NCBI GenBank assembly: GCA_031283915.1
Contig: JAITAY010000264.1
Coordinates: forward strand, 1 to 10,358
DNA: 10,358 bases
DNA from: Tannerella sp.
GTDB lineage: Bacteria; Bacteroidota; Bacteroidia; Bacteroidales; Tannerellaceae
Direction: 5' to 3'
This document shows, piece by piece, positions 1 to 8,343 of the stretch (position 1 is the stretch's first letter; each line of letters begins with the position of its first letter). The notes beneath the pieces were generated by a model, which saw only the letters and a program-made list of their open reading frames with translations, made no database searches and had not been told where the DNA came from. The translations under genes and the position numbers were made by a program.

Positions 1-2265
1 TTAATCGAATAAAATATTTCCGGTCCGGTCATCCAGAATGACGGTAGAACCCGGTTTCATCACTGTTTCCACTTCTTTCCCGTTTCGCAGGCGAACGATG
101 CGTTTCCCGCTCTCGCCCTCCTTCGTCGCGAGGCATACAATTCCGCCGCCGGCGATAATCACGTCGTTATCGTTATTGTAAATATGTGCTCCCGCTTCGC
201 GAAAAAGCAGGCGTATCAAATCCGGATCGCGCAGGGGCAGTGCAGCATAGACAACCGTATAGTCGGCGTGTTTTTTCCGTGCAATGGCAGATATCTGCGT
301 GTCTTTGTAGTATCCCAGTACTTCGACCTGCGTGTCGTCGATGGCAAACAGAGGCGTGACCGGAACGCTTCCTGCCGAACCGTCTGTTGACAGACTCCTC
401 GACGACAGGCCGTATTCTCTGCCGTTGACGGTCACCATCGGAGGGGTATCCATTTGTATGGAACGCAGCTTCATTCCTGTAATTTTACTTGTGCGATCCA
501 TATCCAGCCGGTAACCGTCCGTATAGGCGGGTGCATAGGTAAAAATCACCGTGCGGCCGTCTTTCTTGATTACCCTGTCGATAAAATCCATGTCCGCATT
601 GCTCATGCAATAGGTTGTACCGAAAACGACAGCCCTGTACTTACTGTAATCTATCCGCTGCATGTCGCTGAACAGGTACGTGTCAAACGTGGCGCCGCTA
701 CGGAAGGCATCGGAAATCATGCCGTTGTTGGAAGCATGTTCGATTTCGCGCGTCTGGGGGTTATCGCACTCCGCCATATAGTAATACGTGTTGAAGTCGT
801 AGAAGAAGGCTACGTCGGCCACGGATTCATAGTCCCGGTGAATCATTTCACTGTAGAAGGTTTGCTGGCATTTGATTTCCGCCATGATGGCCGGCGAGTT
901 GAAATTGCCGGCCACCTCCTCGAGCGGCAGGTGTCCCCAGAAGGGAGGAAAGCCCGGGAAGGAGCTAAATTCTTCGAACCAGTATCCCGCGGCACGGCTT
1001 GCCAGCTGGGCGAAATTGGTTCGTAGCGTGGCGATGCTCCCGTCATCGTTTTTGAGTACGGTTTCGTGGTCGCGCGACTGGGTGAGCCGGTGCAGAATTC
1101 GGTCCTGTTCGGTCATGAAGAGTTTCCCGTGCAGGTTGACCGATTCCACGAGCGAACGCGGCTGGCTCGTGCCGCCCGGGTCCCGCGCCTGCCTGCTGTA
1201 GTTGTACGGGCCAGCGAAGAAGTCTATGTACGGACTGTCGAGCAGCCGGTCGAAATAGAGATGTCCGTTTGCATTGAAATCGTTGTCGAAAAAGAGATAA
1301 CCGTTGAAAAGTCCGACCAGCACTTTGCGCGGCCAGTTTTCCCTGAGCTGTCGGGTGAAATGAAGGATGGCCTCCTCTACCGTTTCCTGATGGCAGTGGA
1401 AGTAGTCGATGATCCGGCGTTCCTTTTGCGGGTCGCGGAAGACGCCCGTATGGTAACGGCGTTCGTCCAGGTCGGGAACGGTAGCGGCGGCAATCGTCGC
1501 TCCCGGGTGGTTCCACGCATCCTGCAACGCCCTGTCTGTGCCATATTTCTCTGACAGCCACCGGCGGAAATTTCGGGTCATGGCTTCGCCCGTGTCCGGC
1601 TCCTGCCTGTAGCCGAAATAGTGCCATTCACTGCCGCATCCGCCACCTGCCATAAACGAGTAGACGCGCTTCCCGACATCTGTCGTGTCAAGGTAGTCAA
1701 GGAATTGTTTCAGAATTTGCGTTGCCTCTCTTTTCCACCGTTCAGAGGCCAGACTGGCATTGGGCGCCCGTACAATATCGTTCGGCGCATTGAAATCGAC
1801 CGCTCCCCGGGCATATCCTGTCTGTTCTTCAGGATATTTCTTCAGCCACCAGAGAGGCGCATGAATATCCAGCCTGACCTGAAAACAAGCCGCCGGATTG
1901 ATGGCGAGGATACCCTGTAACGTGCTGATCAGCTCATGCCTGACCATGGGGATATTCAGCGTTCCATCCGGATTCCATGCATTGCGCAGTTCGATGTGCA
2001 TTTCTACCAAATCAATGTCCGCCTTTGCGAAGTTGTCATAATTGATTCGCCCGTCCTCACTGTATGGGTTACGCGAGATGCTGAACGGCGGCGAATAGGC
2101 AATGGGCGGACAGTATTTGCCGTTGATGCACGGAATGTTTCGACCGTGATAATGTACCAGTTCGGCCGATACCGGCCGAATGGACCGGACTGAGTGGCAG
2201 GTCTGGAAAAACATCGCTGCCGCAAACGGCAGGATACCCCAAAAAACATTGTTGAATAATTTCAT
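1..2265 (-). CDS. GH42-like (clan GH-A) glycoside hydrolase, secreted or lipoprotein
   Basis: Predicted glycan-cleaving enzyme of 754 aa. Residues 1-23 form an export signal (K2, hydrophobic WGILPFAAAMFF, then Cys23); FQTC is a poor lipobox, so a lipoprotein is possible but not certain. Residues about 55-440 look like a TIM barrel. E213 in GSEWHYFGY is the candidate acid/base and E386 in LFMTEQD the candidate nucleophile. Residues about 480-600 (DVAFFYDFNTYYYMAE, YRAVVFGTTYCMS, GRTVIFTYAPAYTDG) resemble the Rossmann-like trimerization domain of GH42 beta-galactosidases, followed by a small beta-rich C-terminus. The usual clan GH-A Asn before the acid/base Glu is Ser here. The frame stays open upstream to an ATG at 2616 through a repeat array, but the signal peptide places the start at 2265. 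The TAA stop occupies bases 1-3. The gene follows susCD, which supports a role in degrading the imported glycan. The fold is fairly secure; family and substrate are inferred, and a GH164-like or unassigned family is possible. Confidence 0.72.
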   Translation of the reverse strand: MKLFNNVFWGILPFAAAMFFQTCHSVRSIRPVSAELVHYHGRNIPCINGKYCPPIAYSPPFSISRNPYSEDGRINYDNFAKADIDLVEMHIELRNAWNPDGTLNIPMVRHELISTLQGILAINPAACFQVRLDIHAPLWWLKKYPEEQTGYARGAVDFNAPNDIVRAPNASLASERWKREATQILKQFLDYLDTTDVGKRVYSFMAGGGCGSEWHYFGYRQEPDTGEAMTRNFRRWLSEKYGTDRALQDAWNHPGATIAAATVPDLDERRYHTGVFRDPQKERRIIDYFHCHQETVEEAILHFTRQLRENWPRKVLVGLFNGYLFFDNDFNANGHLYFDRLLDSPYIDFFAGPYNYSRQARDPGGTSQPRSLVESVNLHGKLFMTEQDRILHRLTQSRDHETVLKNDDGSIATLRTNFAQLASRAAGYWFEEFSSFPGFPPFWGHLPLEEVAGNFNSPAIMAEIKCQQTFYSEMIHRDYESVADVAFFYDFNTYYYMAECDNPQTREIEHASNNGMISDAFRSGATFDTYLFSDMQRIDYSKYRAVVFGTTYCMSNADMDFIDRVIKKDGRTVIFTYAPAYTDGYRLDMDRTSKITGMKLRSIQMDTPPMVTVNGREYGLSSRSLSTDGSAGSVPVTPLFAIDDTQVEVLGYYKDTQISAIARKKHADYTVVYAALPLRDPDLIRLLFREAGAHIYNNDNDVIIAGGGIVCLATKEGESGKRIVRLRNGKEVETVMKPGSTVILDDRTGNILFD

Positions 2266-2378
2266 TTTATGGCTGTTATAAATTATACCATGTGTATACG
2301 GGAAGATTTTTTGAATAAACAGGAAATTATACTTCGCGCGGTTTAAAACAGTGAAATTGGCGAAGACTGCGTCCGTTT

Positions 2379-2609
2379 CAGTCTGAAATGTTTGCAATCC
2401 TGCCGGACTGCTTCCTGTTTCATTGAAATTGTTCGGAAACCTGTGAGGACTGCCTCCTGTTTCATTGAAATTGTTCGGAAACCTGCAAGGAGTGCCTCCT
2501 GCTTCATTGAAATTGTTCGGAAACCTGTGAGGACTGCCTCCTGCTTCATTGAAATTGTTCGGAAACCTGCAAGGACTGCGTCCTGTTTCATTGAAGCCAT
2601 CCGGAAACC
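2379..2609. repeat. 42-bp tandem repeat array
   Basis: The core CATTGAAATTGTTCGG starts at 2421, 2463, 2505 and 2547, exactly 42 bp apart. A fifth diverged copy begins at 2589 and a degenerate copy fills 2379-2420; traces continue to about 2362. Adjacent units alternate between CCTGTGAGG (units 1 and 3) and CCTGCAAGG (units 2 and 4), which suggests an 84-bp higher-order doublet. The unit is a multiple of three and has no stop in several frames, so spurious ORFs run through it on both strands. In the hydrolase frame each unit would read RFPNNFNE(A/T)GGSP plus one residue. It lies upstream of the hydrolase start, so it is most simply read as a non-coding repeat in the 5' region. Confidence 0.93.
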
Positions 2610-2742
2610 CTATCACAAAATCATGCCGTGCTCAGTATAATAGATAGCTGTTAGCAGAAAGACATTTGACTTTCATGGCACAGGATTATAATATCTACCT
2701 TCAGGGATTCCGGCGACAGTTCCATGAATCTTTTTAAGTTTT

Positions 2743-2779
2743 AAAGACCTTTCGGAATTGAATATTCCGAAAGGTCTTT
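2743..2779 (-). terminator. Intrinsic terminator-like hairpin after susD
   Basis: The arms AAAGACCTTTCGGAAT (2743-2758) and ATTCCGAAAGGTCTTT (2764-2779) are perfect reverse complements around a 5-nt loop. The hairpin begins 21 nt past the susD stop codon. The stem has A-rich and T-rich ends, as in bidirectional terminators. On the minus strand the CTTT end is followed by AAAACTT rather than a long T run, so termination may be incomplete; the T run is slightly better in the plus direction, where no gene needs it. Its position suggests it ends the susCD transcript or attenuates read-through into the hydrolase gene. Confidence 0.75.
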
Positions 2780-2800
2780 TATCCATTGTCAATCTTTGTA

Positions 2801-4408
2801 CTATCTCAAGTTTGGATTGTACAGCAATTCATTTTCAGGAATAGGAAGCGTCATAATGGCTACGGGAATCGTCATATCTCTCCCATGATTGGTGGCAGTC
2901 ATGGAACGAACCACATCCACACCCCAACGCTTGTTGTTGTAATATTCCGTTGCCTTCTCGCCCCACATTTCGATGCGCCATTGCAGTTTCACCTGCTCAA
3001 GCGTATTGCCGGCTCCGCCACCGTAATTATCGGCCGTCAGCGTACCGCTCCCGGTACTGCGAGCCGCCAATAACGTGTTAAGCGTCGCTTTCGCTCCGGC
3101 ATCATCACCGCTTTTCGCCTGTGCTTCCGCTTTTATAAGCAATACTTCCGACACTCGTATGTAGCAAATATCGTTACTGCTTATGTCAGCGTTTGCTTTC
3201 GTACCATTCTTGCCCAATGAAGCGGCAAACTTCAAATTGCTGTATTCCGGAACGGAACGATTCGTGGGCGAGGTTTCGCTTTCATACCGGTAGTCCTCGA
3301 ATCTCGTATTCCCGTCGAGAAACGTGCTTTTGCGGACATCATTCGCATTTATCTGGTCGTAGAGCGTATTCACAATACACGTATAGTCGCCTGCAGAGGC
3401 TCCACCGTAACTGTAACTGAGTACATTCCATGCCGTATAAATGTTGTTGCGGTTACCCAGGACATCCTGAAAACCCCAAATGACTTCCGGATTATGCGTG
3501 AAATTCAAAAACGCATTCGTTTCCATTTTAAATTCAGGTTCGGTAGCCGTACCCGAATTTTTTCCGCCATAATATTCGGTGGCGATCAAATTGGGATATT
3601 TCGCTAAAACGGCATTACTTGCGGCAATGGCTGTCACATAATCGCCGGTCAGCAACGAGATGCGCGCCAGAACAAAGTTGGCTACGCCCAAATCAATGTC
3701 CGAAAAACTGGCAATGGTATAACCGTCCTGAGCCTCGCCGATTTGGGACTCGGCAAACAAACCGGTCGCCGTTTTGATATCCTGCTTGATAAAATCATAC
3801 ATTTCTCCGGCCGTTGAATAGGGTTTGTAGTCTCCTCCGATCTTGTCGTAAATCATCAGGCCGACGCCGTCACTGCGATAGGCTTCCCGATAGTTTTCCA
3901 TCAGCCAGTTGTAGGCAAATGCCCGCAAAGTCAATGCCTGCGCCTTGTAGGTCTTCAATCTCTTACTATCTCCTACAATTTCATCCGTCAGGAAGTCCAG
4001 CAAACGGTTCGCTTCGGCCACACATTTCCATCCCAATTCCCAGTTCCCGGTGTTCTTATTGTCCAAACCGTTTCGTATTACATCGGCGGATATATAAGGG
4101 AGATAACCGAATACTCCCATATCATTTCCTTCGATCACAAGATCGTAACCCATTAAACTGTGGCGATACATCAATCCCAGCGGGCTGTTGATGAGAGGAT
4201 CCGAACCGCCCAGGTCGCGATGCCATACATACGGGAGATTGGAAGCCAGACCCCCTAAAACCAGGTCAATTTTGCTACTGTCGCCCGAAGCAAGGAGTTC
4301 CATAATCTGCTCCTGTGTGATTTGATTGGCCGGCGCCAAATCCAGCTTGTCGTCACATGAGGCCAATCCCAGCAAACACATGCATAAAATAACAATATAC
4401 TTTTTCAT
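2801..4408 (-). CDS. SusD-like surface glycan-binding lipoprotein
   Basis: Outer-surface lipoprotein of 535 aa that caps the SusC-like transporter and captures oligosaccharide. The signal peptide is residues 1-17 (MKKYIVILCMCLLG) with lipobox LASC and Cys18 as the lipidated residue. The acidic D19 and D20 right after it fit the Bacteroidota surface-export signal. The SusD/RagB fold is shown by the helical LRAFAYNWLMENY segment (about 161-173), RVSEVLLIKAEAQAKSGD (about 418-435), the MWGEKATEYYNNKRWGVDVV block (481-500), and the C-terminal IPENELLYNPNLR typical of the family. Two in-frame ATGs lie upstream (4420 and 4435); the 4435 one overlaps susC by 14 nt. The 4408 start gives a clean signal peptide and a 13-nt gap from the susC stop, so the pair is co-transcribed. 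Glycan specificity cannot be read from the sequence. Confidence 0.96.
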   Translation of the reverse strand: MKKYIVILCMCLLGLASCDDKLDLAPANQITQEQIMELLASGDSSKIDLVLGGLASNLPYVWHRDLGGSDPLINSPLGLMYRHSLMGYDLVIEGNDMGVFGYLPYISADVIRNGLDNKNTGNWELGWKCVAEANRLLDFLTDEIVGDSKRLKTYKAQALTLRAFAYNWLMENYREAYRSDGVGLMIYDKIGGDYKPYSTAGEMYDFIKQDIKTATGLFAESQIGEAQDGYTIASFSDIDLGVANFVLARISLLTGDYVTAIAASNAVLAKYPNLIATEYYGGKNSGTATEPEFKMETNAFLNFTHNPEVIWGFQDVLGNRNNIYTAWNVLSYSYGGASAGDYTCIVNTLYDQINANDVRKSTFLDGNTRFEDYRYESETSPTNRSVPEYSNLKFAASLGKNGTKANADISSNDICYIRVSEVLLIKAEAQAKSGDDAGAKATLNTLLAARSTGSGTLTADNYGGGAGNTLEQVKLQWRIEMWGEKATEYYNNKRWGVDVVRSMTATNHGRDMTIPVAIMTLPIPENELLYNPNLR

Positions 4409-4421
4409 AATCAGATACATT

Positions 4422-7400
4422 TTAGAATTCAACATTTAAACCAACATTAAATACACGCAGGTAAGGATAGGCATACATTGGAGTTCTGCCGGTCAGTGAC
4501 ATGCGCGGGTCTATCCCCTTGTGTGCACTAAACATCAAACTGTTATCTGCCGACGCATAGATACGCAGGTTGCTTATTTGCGCTTTGCTTGTCAATGATT
4601 TCGGCAGGGTGTAACCGAGCGTCACGTTCTTCAGGCTGAAGTACGAAGCGTCGAACATCGTCAGCGAACTGGCAGTCAGGTCTGCCAGACCCCATGACCA
4701 TGAATTGTTCTTATTCATTACAGCGATCGGGAATTTGGCATTCGGGTTTTCCGGAGTCCACGTATTGCCGAGGATTTCCTTGTCAATCAGCATCGGGTGG
4801 TCGCGGCCAAAGTCGACTTCATAATAAACAATCGCATCCCTCCAGTATACCAGACCACCAACCTGATACGCAATGGACGCACTGAGATCGAAGTTCTTAT
4901 AACGTACACTCGTATTGAAACCGCCTATCCAGTCGGGTACGGCGTCGCCCATTTCTACACGGTCGTAGTTGGACATAATCGAATAGTTGGAAGTTTTCAC
5001 CCTTTCGCCTACCGGCGTATCATTGAAGCGGCTGGCGTCATGGTCGACCTGGGTCACGACATGACTCCACAAGGCAACGCCGCAATCCGGATCCGGCCCT
5101 TCATACTTAAACACATACGTATTATAATAGGGCTTTCCTTCACCGCGCAGATAAGGCAACTCACCAGATATGAGCATATTTCCGTCAATCGTCGGGTCGC
5201 CCTGTCCTGCCGGCATTTCGGTCAGGATGGTATTGAAATGACCGCCGTTTAATCCTACCGACCAGTAGAGGTCTTTATTCGTAATGAGGTCTACATTCAA
5301 TTCCACATCAAAACCGCGATTACGGATTTTCGCGTTGTTCATCGTCAAGTTGGTTGTCAGGGCAAATGCTTCGGCCGCTTTAGAAAGCACATTTCCGAAA
5401 AATGCGTTCACCGTTTCGCGGTTGTACCAGTCGACCGTACCGCGTACGCGGTTGAACAGGTCAAATTCCAGGGCTGCATCCATCGTATGAATATTCTCCC
5501 ATGTCAGGTTTTCATATACCCGTGCACCCTGACTCAGCGTAAAGCTTGACGGAATACGTTCCTGTGCCGCACCTGCACCCGTTGCCGAATAAATGGCGCC
5601 CAGCGTCCATGTCTGGTAGGTCCCGTAAGTAGATATACCTGCCTGGTTGCCAAGTACACCGTAGCTGGCACGGATTTTCAGATTATTCAGCCAGTCTTCC
5701 GCGCCTTTCATAAATTCTTCACCGGAGATTCGCCAGCCGCCTCCTACCGACCAGAACGTACCCCAACGGTCATCGGGATTTTTGAACTTGGAAGAACCGT
5801 CGCGGCGTAACGAAACGCTTGCATAATACTTATTGTCAAAAATATAATTGGCACGTCCCAGATAGCTCTCCATGGCCATCTGCCAGATATTACCGCTCGG
5901 GTTGCCAAAGCGTACGGCACGGCTTCCTACGCGGTTACCGGTATACACACCGACAAAATTGCCGTAAACCGGGAAATTCGGAATCAGCGAATGGGTCGTA
6001 GTGAAAATCATATCTTCATACGAATACTGGTTAAATTCGTGTCCCAAAAGAGCGTCTACGTGATGTTTGCCGAAATCACGGCTATAATTCAACAGTTGCT
6101 GTGCATTCAGATTGACGCTCGAACCGTTTTGCTTGTTCAAGCCGCCCACACCGGCCGCGCCGGCCGTTGAATTATTCAGATAGCGGGTAATATTGTCGAA
6201 CGAGCCGTCTACGGAGAGGTTCGCCGTAAAGGTGAAGTCATTCAGGAATTTCACGTCGGCGTACGTCCGGGTTGTAACGTAATGGGATTTTAGGGTCTGC
6301 CTGTCCTGTTCCATTTTCACGAAAATGTTGCCGGGAATATTACCCCACGGGTCGGTATACGTCGGGCCGATCATGGATTTTCCGTCGCCATCCACTTGAT
6401 GCACTTTTCTGCTGCCGTCCGGATTCAGGATATAACTGCCGTCCGGATTATGAGCGTAGACTTGCAGGATAGAAGGCTCGCTCATGATGGTAGAAAAGAC
6501 ATTATGGCTGGCGTCGCCCATACCCTGGTATATTTCGCCGTTCGAAGACGAATAATGGGAAGGCTGCGCATTGGTCACACGATACGAATAACTGATGTTG
6601 GTTCCCACCTTCAGCCAGTTGGTCACGTTTCCGTTCAAGACGGCACGCCCTACATAACGGTCGAACGAAGACGTTTGAATATAGGACGGATCCTGAAGGT
6701 ATCCCATGGAAATATGGTAATTCATCCTGTCCGAACCGCCGCTTGCCGAAACATTATATTCCTGACGGAAACGATCTTTCAGGATAAGGTCATAAAACGT
6801 ATCGTTATACAGGAGTTGGGCTTGCGGATTCAGTTTGCCGTCCGTACCCACAAGGTAGCTATTCAGCATGGTAGCCGTTTCTTTTCCTGTTCCCGTTTTG
6901 ATCCGCTCATAATTGCTCTCGTCGTTCCAACCGGGGAAAGAATAAACCATCCAGTTTAACAGATTGTTAACCTCCAGATTATTGCTGTTTCCGCTATAGT
7001 TGAACAAATGTTGACTGGCATACAGCGCCGCTTCCTCGTGCGTGTGCATCGGATTCTGTACGTCAAGTCTGTAATTATTGCTCTGATAAGGTTTACCATC
7101 CGCATAACGGTAGGTATTGTAATTCAACAGCCACTGATGCTCGTAAGTCTGTGCAGGGTCACGTAGCAAATCAGGCATGTTGTTGGTCATCGTATTGACG
7201 CCCCAGCGTGCATCAAACGAGACTTTCGCCTTACCGGAGATGCCCTTCTTGGTGGTAATCAGTACCACGCCGTTTGCACCGCGCGAACCGTACAGCGCCG
7301 TAGATGCCGCATCTTTCAATATCGTCATGCTGGCAATATCATTCGGATTGATTGATGACAGGATATTTGTCTTCTCCTGAGGAACACCATCAATCACAAT

Positions 7401-8228
7401 TAATGCGTTAGCGGCGTTTTCGTTTGTACTTCCCAAACCACGCACACGGATTGCCATATCCAGACCCGGCTGACCTTCAAGTTTCTGTACCTGCAAGCCG
7501 GCCACAGCGCCTTCCAGCGCACTGCTCACAGAGGAGTTGGACTGTGAGACAAGCAATTTCGTATCTACCGTGGAAATGGATCCCGTGAGGTCTTTCTTCT
7601 TGGCCGTACCGTAGGCCACGACTACGACTTCTTCCAGCAGGAGATTGTCTTCCTGAAGAACGATTTGCAGCGTCCGTTGCGTACCGACTTTGACTTCCTG
7701 GCTTGCGTATCCGATGAACGAAAACAGAAGTACGGCATTGTTGCTGGGTACCTCCAGGCTGAAGTGGCCGTTGGCGTCGGTTATCGTACCGATCGTCGTC
7801 CCCTTTACGGACACGTTCACGCCCGGAATCGCTTCGCCGGCTGCATCTAACACCGTTCCCGACACGCCGACGCTTTGCAGCAGTTCTTTTGAAGAGATAA
7901 TAATCAAATTATTATCCAGCTTGCGGTATCTCAATTCGGTATTTGCCAGCAAGGTGGCCAATACATCATCTATGGATTTGTTTTTCACGTCCATAAGATG
8001 AATTTCCTTTTCGATATTTACCATCTCGTCGTTGTAGAAGAAACGATAATCACTTTGTTTTTCAATTTCCTTGAAAAACTCACTCAGTGTCCCCTTGTGG
8101 ATTTGAATCGTCAACTTCTGGTCGGGTCTGGCCGAGGCCGAGACCGTGCCGATTAGAAGCAATACACACATAAACTGCACGATCCGTCCTAATCCGGGGT
8201 GTCTAAACAAAAAATTTCTTTCATCCAT
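4422..8228 (-). CDS. SusC-like TonB-dependent transporter/transducer with STN domain
   Basis: Outer-membrane importer of 1268 aa that pairs with SusD and takes glycan fragments into the periplasm using TonB energy. Order of parts: signal peptide with an Arg-bearing n-region (about 1-34, hydrophobic FMCVLLLIGTVSASA); an STN secretin/TonB short N-terminal domain (about 38-114); a carboxypeptidase D-like beta-sandwich (about 120-195, VSGTVLDAAGEAIPGVNVSV); a segment LEEVVVVAYGTAKKKDLTGS (198-217) that holds the likely TonB-box region; a plug (about 215-330, with DGVP and the family signature NPNDIASMTILKDAASTALY); then a large beta barrel ending in Phe (GLNVEF). The STN domain is what allows signalling to a FecR-type anti-sigma factor, and the gene just upstream encodes one. 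The start at 8228 is chosen because an internal ATG at residue 20 would remove the basic n-region. The stop lies 13 nt before the susD start. Confidence 0.97.
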   Translation of the reverse strand: MDERNFLFRHPGLGRIVQFMCVLLLIGTVSASARPDQKLTIQIHKGTLSEFFKEIEKQSDYRFFYNDEMVNIEKEIHLMDVKNKSIDDVLATLLANTELRYRKLDNNLIIISSKELLQSVGVSGTVLDAAGEAIPGVNVSVKGTTIGTITDANGHFSLEVPSNNAVLLFSFIGYASQEVKVGTQRTLQIVLQEDNLLLEEVVVVAYGTAKKKDLTGSISTVDTKLLVSQSNSSVSSALEGAVAGLQVQKLEGQPGLDMAIRVRGLGSTNENAANALIVIDGVPQEKTNILSSINPNDIASMTILKDAASTALYGSRGANGVVLITTKKGISGKAKVSFDARWGVNTMTNNMPDLLRDPAQTYEHQWLLNYNTYRYADGKPYQSNNYRLDVQNPMHTHEEAALYASQHLFNYSGNSNNLEVNNLLNWMVYSFPGWNDESNYERIKTGTGKETATMLNSYLVGTDGKLNPQAQLLYNDTFYDLILKDRFRQEYNVSASGGSDRMNYHISMGYLQDPSYIQTSSFDRYVGRAVLNGNVTNWLKVGTNISYSYRVTNAQPSHYSSSNGEIYQGMGDASHNVFSTIMSEPSILQVYAHNPDGSYILNPDGSRKVHQVDGDGKSMIGPTYTDPWGNIPGNIFVKMEQDRQTLKSHYVTTRTYADVKFLNDFTFTANLSVDGSFDNITRYLNNSTAGAAGVGGLNKQNGSSVNLNAQQLLNYSRDFGKHHVDALLGHEFNQYSYEDMIFTTTHSLIPNFPVYGNFVGVYTGNRVGSRAVRFGNPSGNIWQMAMESYLGRANYIFDNKYYASVSLRRDGSSKFKNPDDRWGTFWSVGGGWRISGEEFMKGAEDWLNNLKIRASYGVLGNQAGISTYGTYQTWTLGAIYSATGAGAAQERIPSSFTLSQGARVYENLTWENIHTMDAALEFDLFNRVRGTVDWYNRETVNAFFGNVLSKAAEAFALTTNLTMNNAKIRNRGFDVELNVDLITNKDLYWSVGLNGGHFNTILTEMPAGQGDPTIDGNMLISGELPYLRGEGKPYYNTYVFKYEGPDPDCGVALWSHVVTQVDHDASRFNDTPVGERVKTSNYSIMSNYDRVEMGDAVPDWIGGFNTSVRYKNFDLSASIAYQVGGLVYWRDAIVYYEVDFGRDHPMLIDKEILGNTWTPENPNAKFPIAVMNKNNSWSWGLADLTASSLTMFDASYFSLKNVTLGYTLPKSLTSKAQISNLRIYASADNSLMFSAHKGIDPRMSLTGRTPMYAYPYLRVFNVGLNVEF

Positions 8229-8269
8229 GTTTTCTCAAAAATTTAGTTCTACAATAAAATTCAGGTTGA

Positions 8270-8332
8270 TTAATTAGTTAAATACTTTCTGTTACTCTGT
8301 CTGCGCATTTTCGTCACTCTCATTTTTTTCAT
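8270..8332 (-). CDS. Possible short basic leader peptide upstream of susC
   Basis: A 20-codon ORF (ATG at 8330-8332, TAA at 8270-8272) starts 11 nt after the fecR stop and ends 41 nt before the susC start. It begins MKKMRVTK and has eight Lys/Arg among 20 residues. There is no clear ribosome binding site, though the region before it is close to the fecR stop, so coupled translation is conceivable. I do not recognise it. It may be a chance ORF in the 115-bp fecR-susC gap, which otherwise shows only AT-rich sequence where a sigma-dependent susC promoter would be expected. Confidence 0.2.
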   Translation of the reverse strand: MKKMRVTKMRRQSNRKYLTN

Positions 8333-8343
8333 AAGGCATTCTA

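Larger units (their letters stand above)
2266..2800. other. Long intergenic region between susD and hydrolase gene
   Basis: This 535-bp gap is unusually long for neighbouring genes in such a locus. From the susD side it holds a terminator-like hairpin (2743-2779), about 130 bp of unique sequence, a 42-bp tandem repeat array (about 2379-2609), and about 110 bp of AT-rich leader before the hydrolase ATG. In the leader the motif GTATAATTT occurs twice on the minus strand (2324-2332 and 2280-2288), but no convincing Bacteroidota promoter pair (TTTG with TAnnTTTG) was found. A 24-codon minus-strand ORF (2651-2725) lies here and has no supporting evidence. Confidence 0.7.

Noticed and set aside
454..1554. 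Long plus-strand ORFs (454-1026 and 1066-1554) opposite the hydrolase gene
   Set aside because: They lie antisense to a well-supported coding region, show no known domains, and look like codon-bias shadows.
2379..2609. CRISPR array
   Set aside because: The repeats are contiguous 42-bp tandem units with no unique spacers between them, and no cas genes are present.
2392..2640. Plus-strand ORF through the 42-bp repeats with a 14-residue repeat (SCFIEIVRKP)
   Set aside because: It arises only because the repeat unit is a multiple of three with no stop in that frame. It has no start context, domain or partner, and other frames are equally open.
2651..2725. 24-codon minus-strand ORF starting MELSPESLKV, just beyond the terminator hairpin
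   Set aside because: It is short, has no ribosome binding site, lies after a terminator, and has no recognisable family. A search for the same peptide beside other repeats in the genome would show whether it belongs to a dispersed element.
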